Shown here piece after piece: positions 4,265-5,422 of a stretch of 5,422 nucleotides of DNA (positions are counted from its first letter, which is position 1; each line of letters starts with the position of its first letter). The stretch is from the NCBI GenBank assembly GCA_022574065.1, contig JACZST010000146.1:1-5422 (forward strand), given 5' to 3'. The translations under genes and the position numbers were made by a program. The stretch comes from Acidobacteriota bacterium (GTDB taxonomy: Bacteria; Actinomycetota; Acidimicrobiia; Spongiisociales; UBA5794). The notes beneath the pieces were generated by a model. The model ran no database searches, was not told the origin of the DNA, and saw only the letters and a program-made list of their open reading frames with translations.

Positions 4265-5422
4265 ATGTGTTTGATCTGCGGTAATTGCGGTGCGGCCAAT
4301 GACGGCAGCCACAAGTTCTGTTTCGAGTGCGGCACCGCGCTGAGTGCGGTGTGTCCATCGTGCGGGCATGCCAACGACCCGGGTCACAAATTCTGTAGCG
4401 AGTGTGGCCACGATCTGACCGCAACTGCTGCCGTGGCGCCGACGGCTACATCAGCTGCTGATACCCCGGCTTCGGAGCCGGGGGAACGCCGGTTCGTATC
4501 GGTCCTCTTCGCCGACCTCGTCGGTTTCACCACCTTCAGCGAATCCCGTGATCCAGAAGACGTGCGGGCCATGCTCACCCGCTACTTCGACCGGGCCCGG
4601 GAGACCATCGAGCGGTTCGGCGGCGAGGTGGACAAGTTCATTGGCGACGCGGTGACCGCTTTCTGGGGTGCCACCCACGCCGAGGAAGACGATGCGGAAC
4701 GGGCAGTACGCGCCGCCCTGGAGTTGGTCGATGCTGTCGAGGCACTTGGCGACGAGATGGGCATCCCGGAGCTGGCGATACGGGCCGGGGTGCTGTCGGG
4801 TGAAACATCGGTCGGATCCGGCGGCAACGAGAAGGGCCTGGTCGTCGGTGACATCGTCAACACCGCGTCGCGGCTGCAGTCGGCTGCCGAATCGGGCACG
4901 GTGTTTGTTGGCGACGCCACCAAACAGCTCACCGAGGCTGCGATTCGCTACGAGCTGGTCGGCGAGCAGGACATGAAGGGCAAGTCAGCGCCCGTTACCG
5001 CCTGGCGAGCGCTTTCCGTGGTTGGCCAACGCGGCGGGAGGGGCAAGTGGGAGATCCTCGAACCGCCGTTCGTCGGCCGAGACGATGAGCTCCGTCTCCT
5101 CAAGGATCAGCTGCACGCCACCACCCGTGACGGGACGGCGCGGCTGGTGTCGATCGTCGGCGAGGCCGGGATCGGCAAGAGCCGCCTTGCCTGGGAACTG
5201 CTGAAATACATCGACGGCCTCACCGAAGTGTTCCGCTGGCATCAGGGCCGCTCCCCCGCATACGGCGACGGCGTCACTTTTTGGGCCCTGACCGAGATGG
5301 TTCGCTCCCGCGCCAACATCGCTGAGACCGACGAGCCGCTGAAGGCGCGCACCAAGCTGCGTACCGTCGTCGCCGAGTTCGTCCCCGATTCGGAGGAGCG
5401 GCAGTGGATCGAGCCGAGGCTC
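4265..5422 (+). CDS. Double zinc-ribbon, class III nucleotide cyclase and ATPase protein (3' partial)
   Basis: 386 codons are visible and the gene continues past the window. Residues 5-22 and 30-47 are two zinc ribbons (C5-C8-C19-C22 and C30-C33-C44-C47). A Thr/Ala/Pro-rich linker (51-73) follows. The cyclase domain (about 75-248) has FADLVGFT with metal-ligand Asp84, GGEVDKFIGDAV with Lys124 and second metal-ligand Asp128, and LVVGDIVNTASRLQ with Asn199 and Arg203. An ATPase begins at FVGRDDEL (269-276) and has Walker A GEAGIGKS (299-306). Related large proteins usually end in helical or TPR repeats, not visible here. The expected product is cyclic AMP, with activity tuned by the ATPase/sensor part; the ligand is unknown. 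Position 192, which by my reading matches the second purine-selecting residue (Asp or Thr in canonical adenylyl cyclases), is Leu. The protein appears cytosolic (no signal peptide or membrane segment). It is transcribed divergently from nnr, with 113 bases between them. Confidence 0.92.
   Translation, partial: MCLICGNCGAANDGSHKFCFECGTALSAVCPSCGHANDPGHKFCSECGHDLTATAAVAPTATSAADTPASEPGERRFVSVLFADLVGFTTFSESRDPEDVRAMLTRYFDRARETIERFGGEVDKFIGDAVTAFWGATHAEEDDAERAVRAALELVDAVEALGDEMGIPELAIRAGVLSGETSVGSGGNEKGLVVGDIVNTASRLQSAAESGTVFVGDATKQLTEAAIRYELVGEQDMKGKSAPVTAWRALSVVGQRGGRGKWEILEPPFVGRDDELRLLKDQLHATTRDGTARLVSIVGEAGIGKSRLAWELLKYIDGLTEVFRWHQGRSPAYGDGVTFWALTEMVRSRANIAETDEPLKARTKLRTVVAEFVPDSEERQWIEPRL

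Noticed and set aside
4152..4424. N-terminal extension of the nnr frame by 91 codons
   Set aside because: The extension is unlike the YjeF family, overlaps the start of the divergent cyclase gene, and the family N-terminus begins at ATG 4151.

Overview
The window reads as high-GC bacterial DNA, most likely from an actinobacterium. The main supports are a GuaB3-type IMP-dehydrogenase-like protein, a gene that looks leaderless with a -10 element six bases before its ATG, and a large zinc-ribbon/cyclase/ATPase protein of a type common in that phylum. I cannot fix the class; Acidimicrobiia or a relative is a guess. Four minus-strand genes (right to left: nnr, trpS, a four-helix-bundle/bIVS gene, and an ORF starting as guaB3) lie divergent from one plus-strand gene, a class III nucleotide cyclase that runs off the right edge.

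Region by region: (i) 1-1047, minus: one uninterrupted ORF whose first ~163 residues are GuaB3-like. At about base 559-570 it switches in frame to the membrane and nucleotide-binding part of a FlaA1/CapD-type polysaccharide biosynthesis protein that looks proteobacterial. This is either an assembly or amplification chimera or a remarkable gene fusion; I favour the chimera. (ii) 1085-1664: a compact element of about 570 bp. A 115-residue bIVS/S23-type four-helix-bundle gene sits between two inverted arms, each built from tandem copies of the 8-mer GCTACTTC (left arm reversed). (iii) 1657-2658: trpS, whose TAG stop lies inside the outermost repeat unit. (iv) 2739-4151: bifunctional NAD(P)HX epimerase/dehydratase. 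(v) 4152-4264: divergent intergenic region with a -10-like box and a perfect 7-bp inverted repeat. (vi) 4265-5422: N-terminal part of the zinc-ribbon/cyclase/ATPase protein.

Functionally, nnr (repair of damaged NAD(P)H), trpS (Trp-tRNA charging) and guaB3 (purine metabolism) are housekeeping genes with no obvious shared pathway. The cyclase gene is probably a separate signalling unit. The most distinctive structure is the repeat-bounded bIVS element: its arms could pair into a long RNA stem with the ORF in the loop. That resembles intervening sequences in 23S rRNA, but here the element sits between two protein genes.
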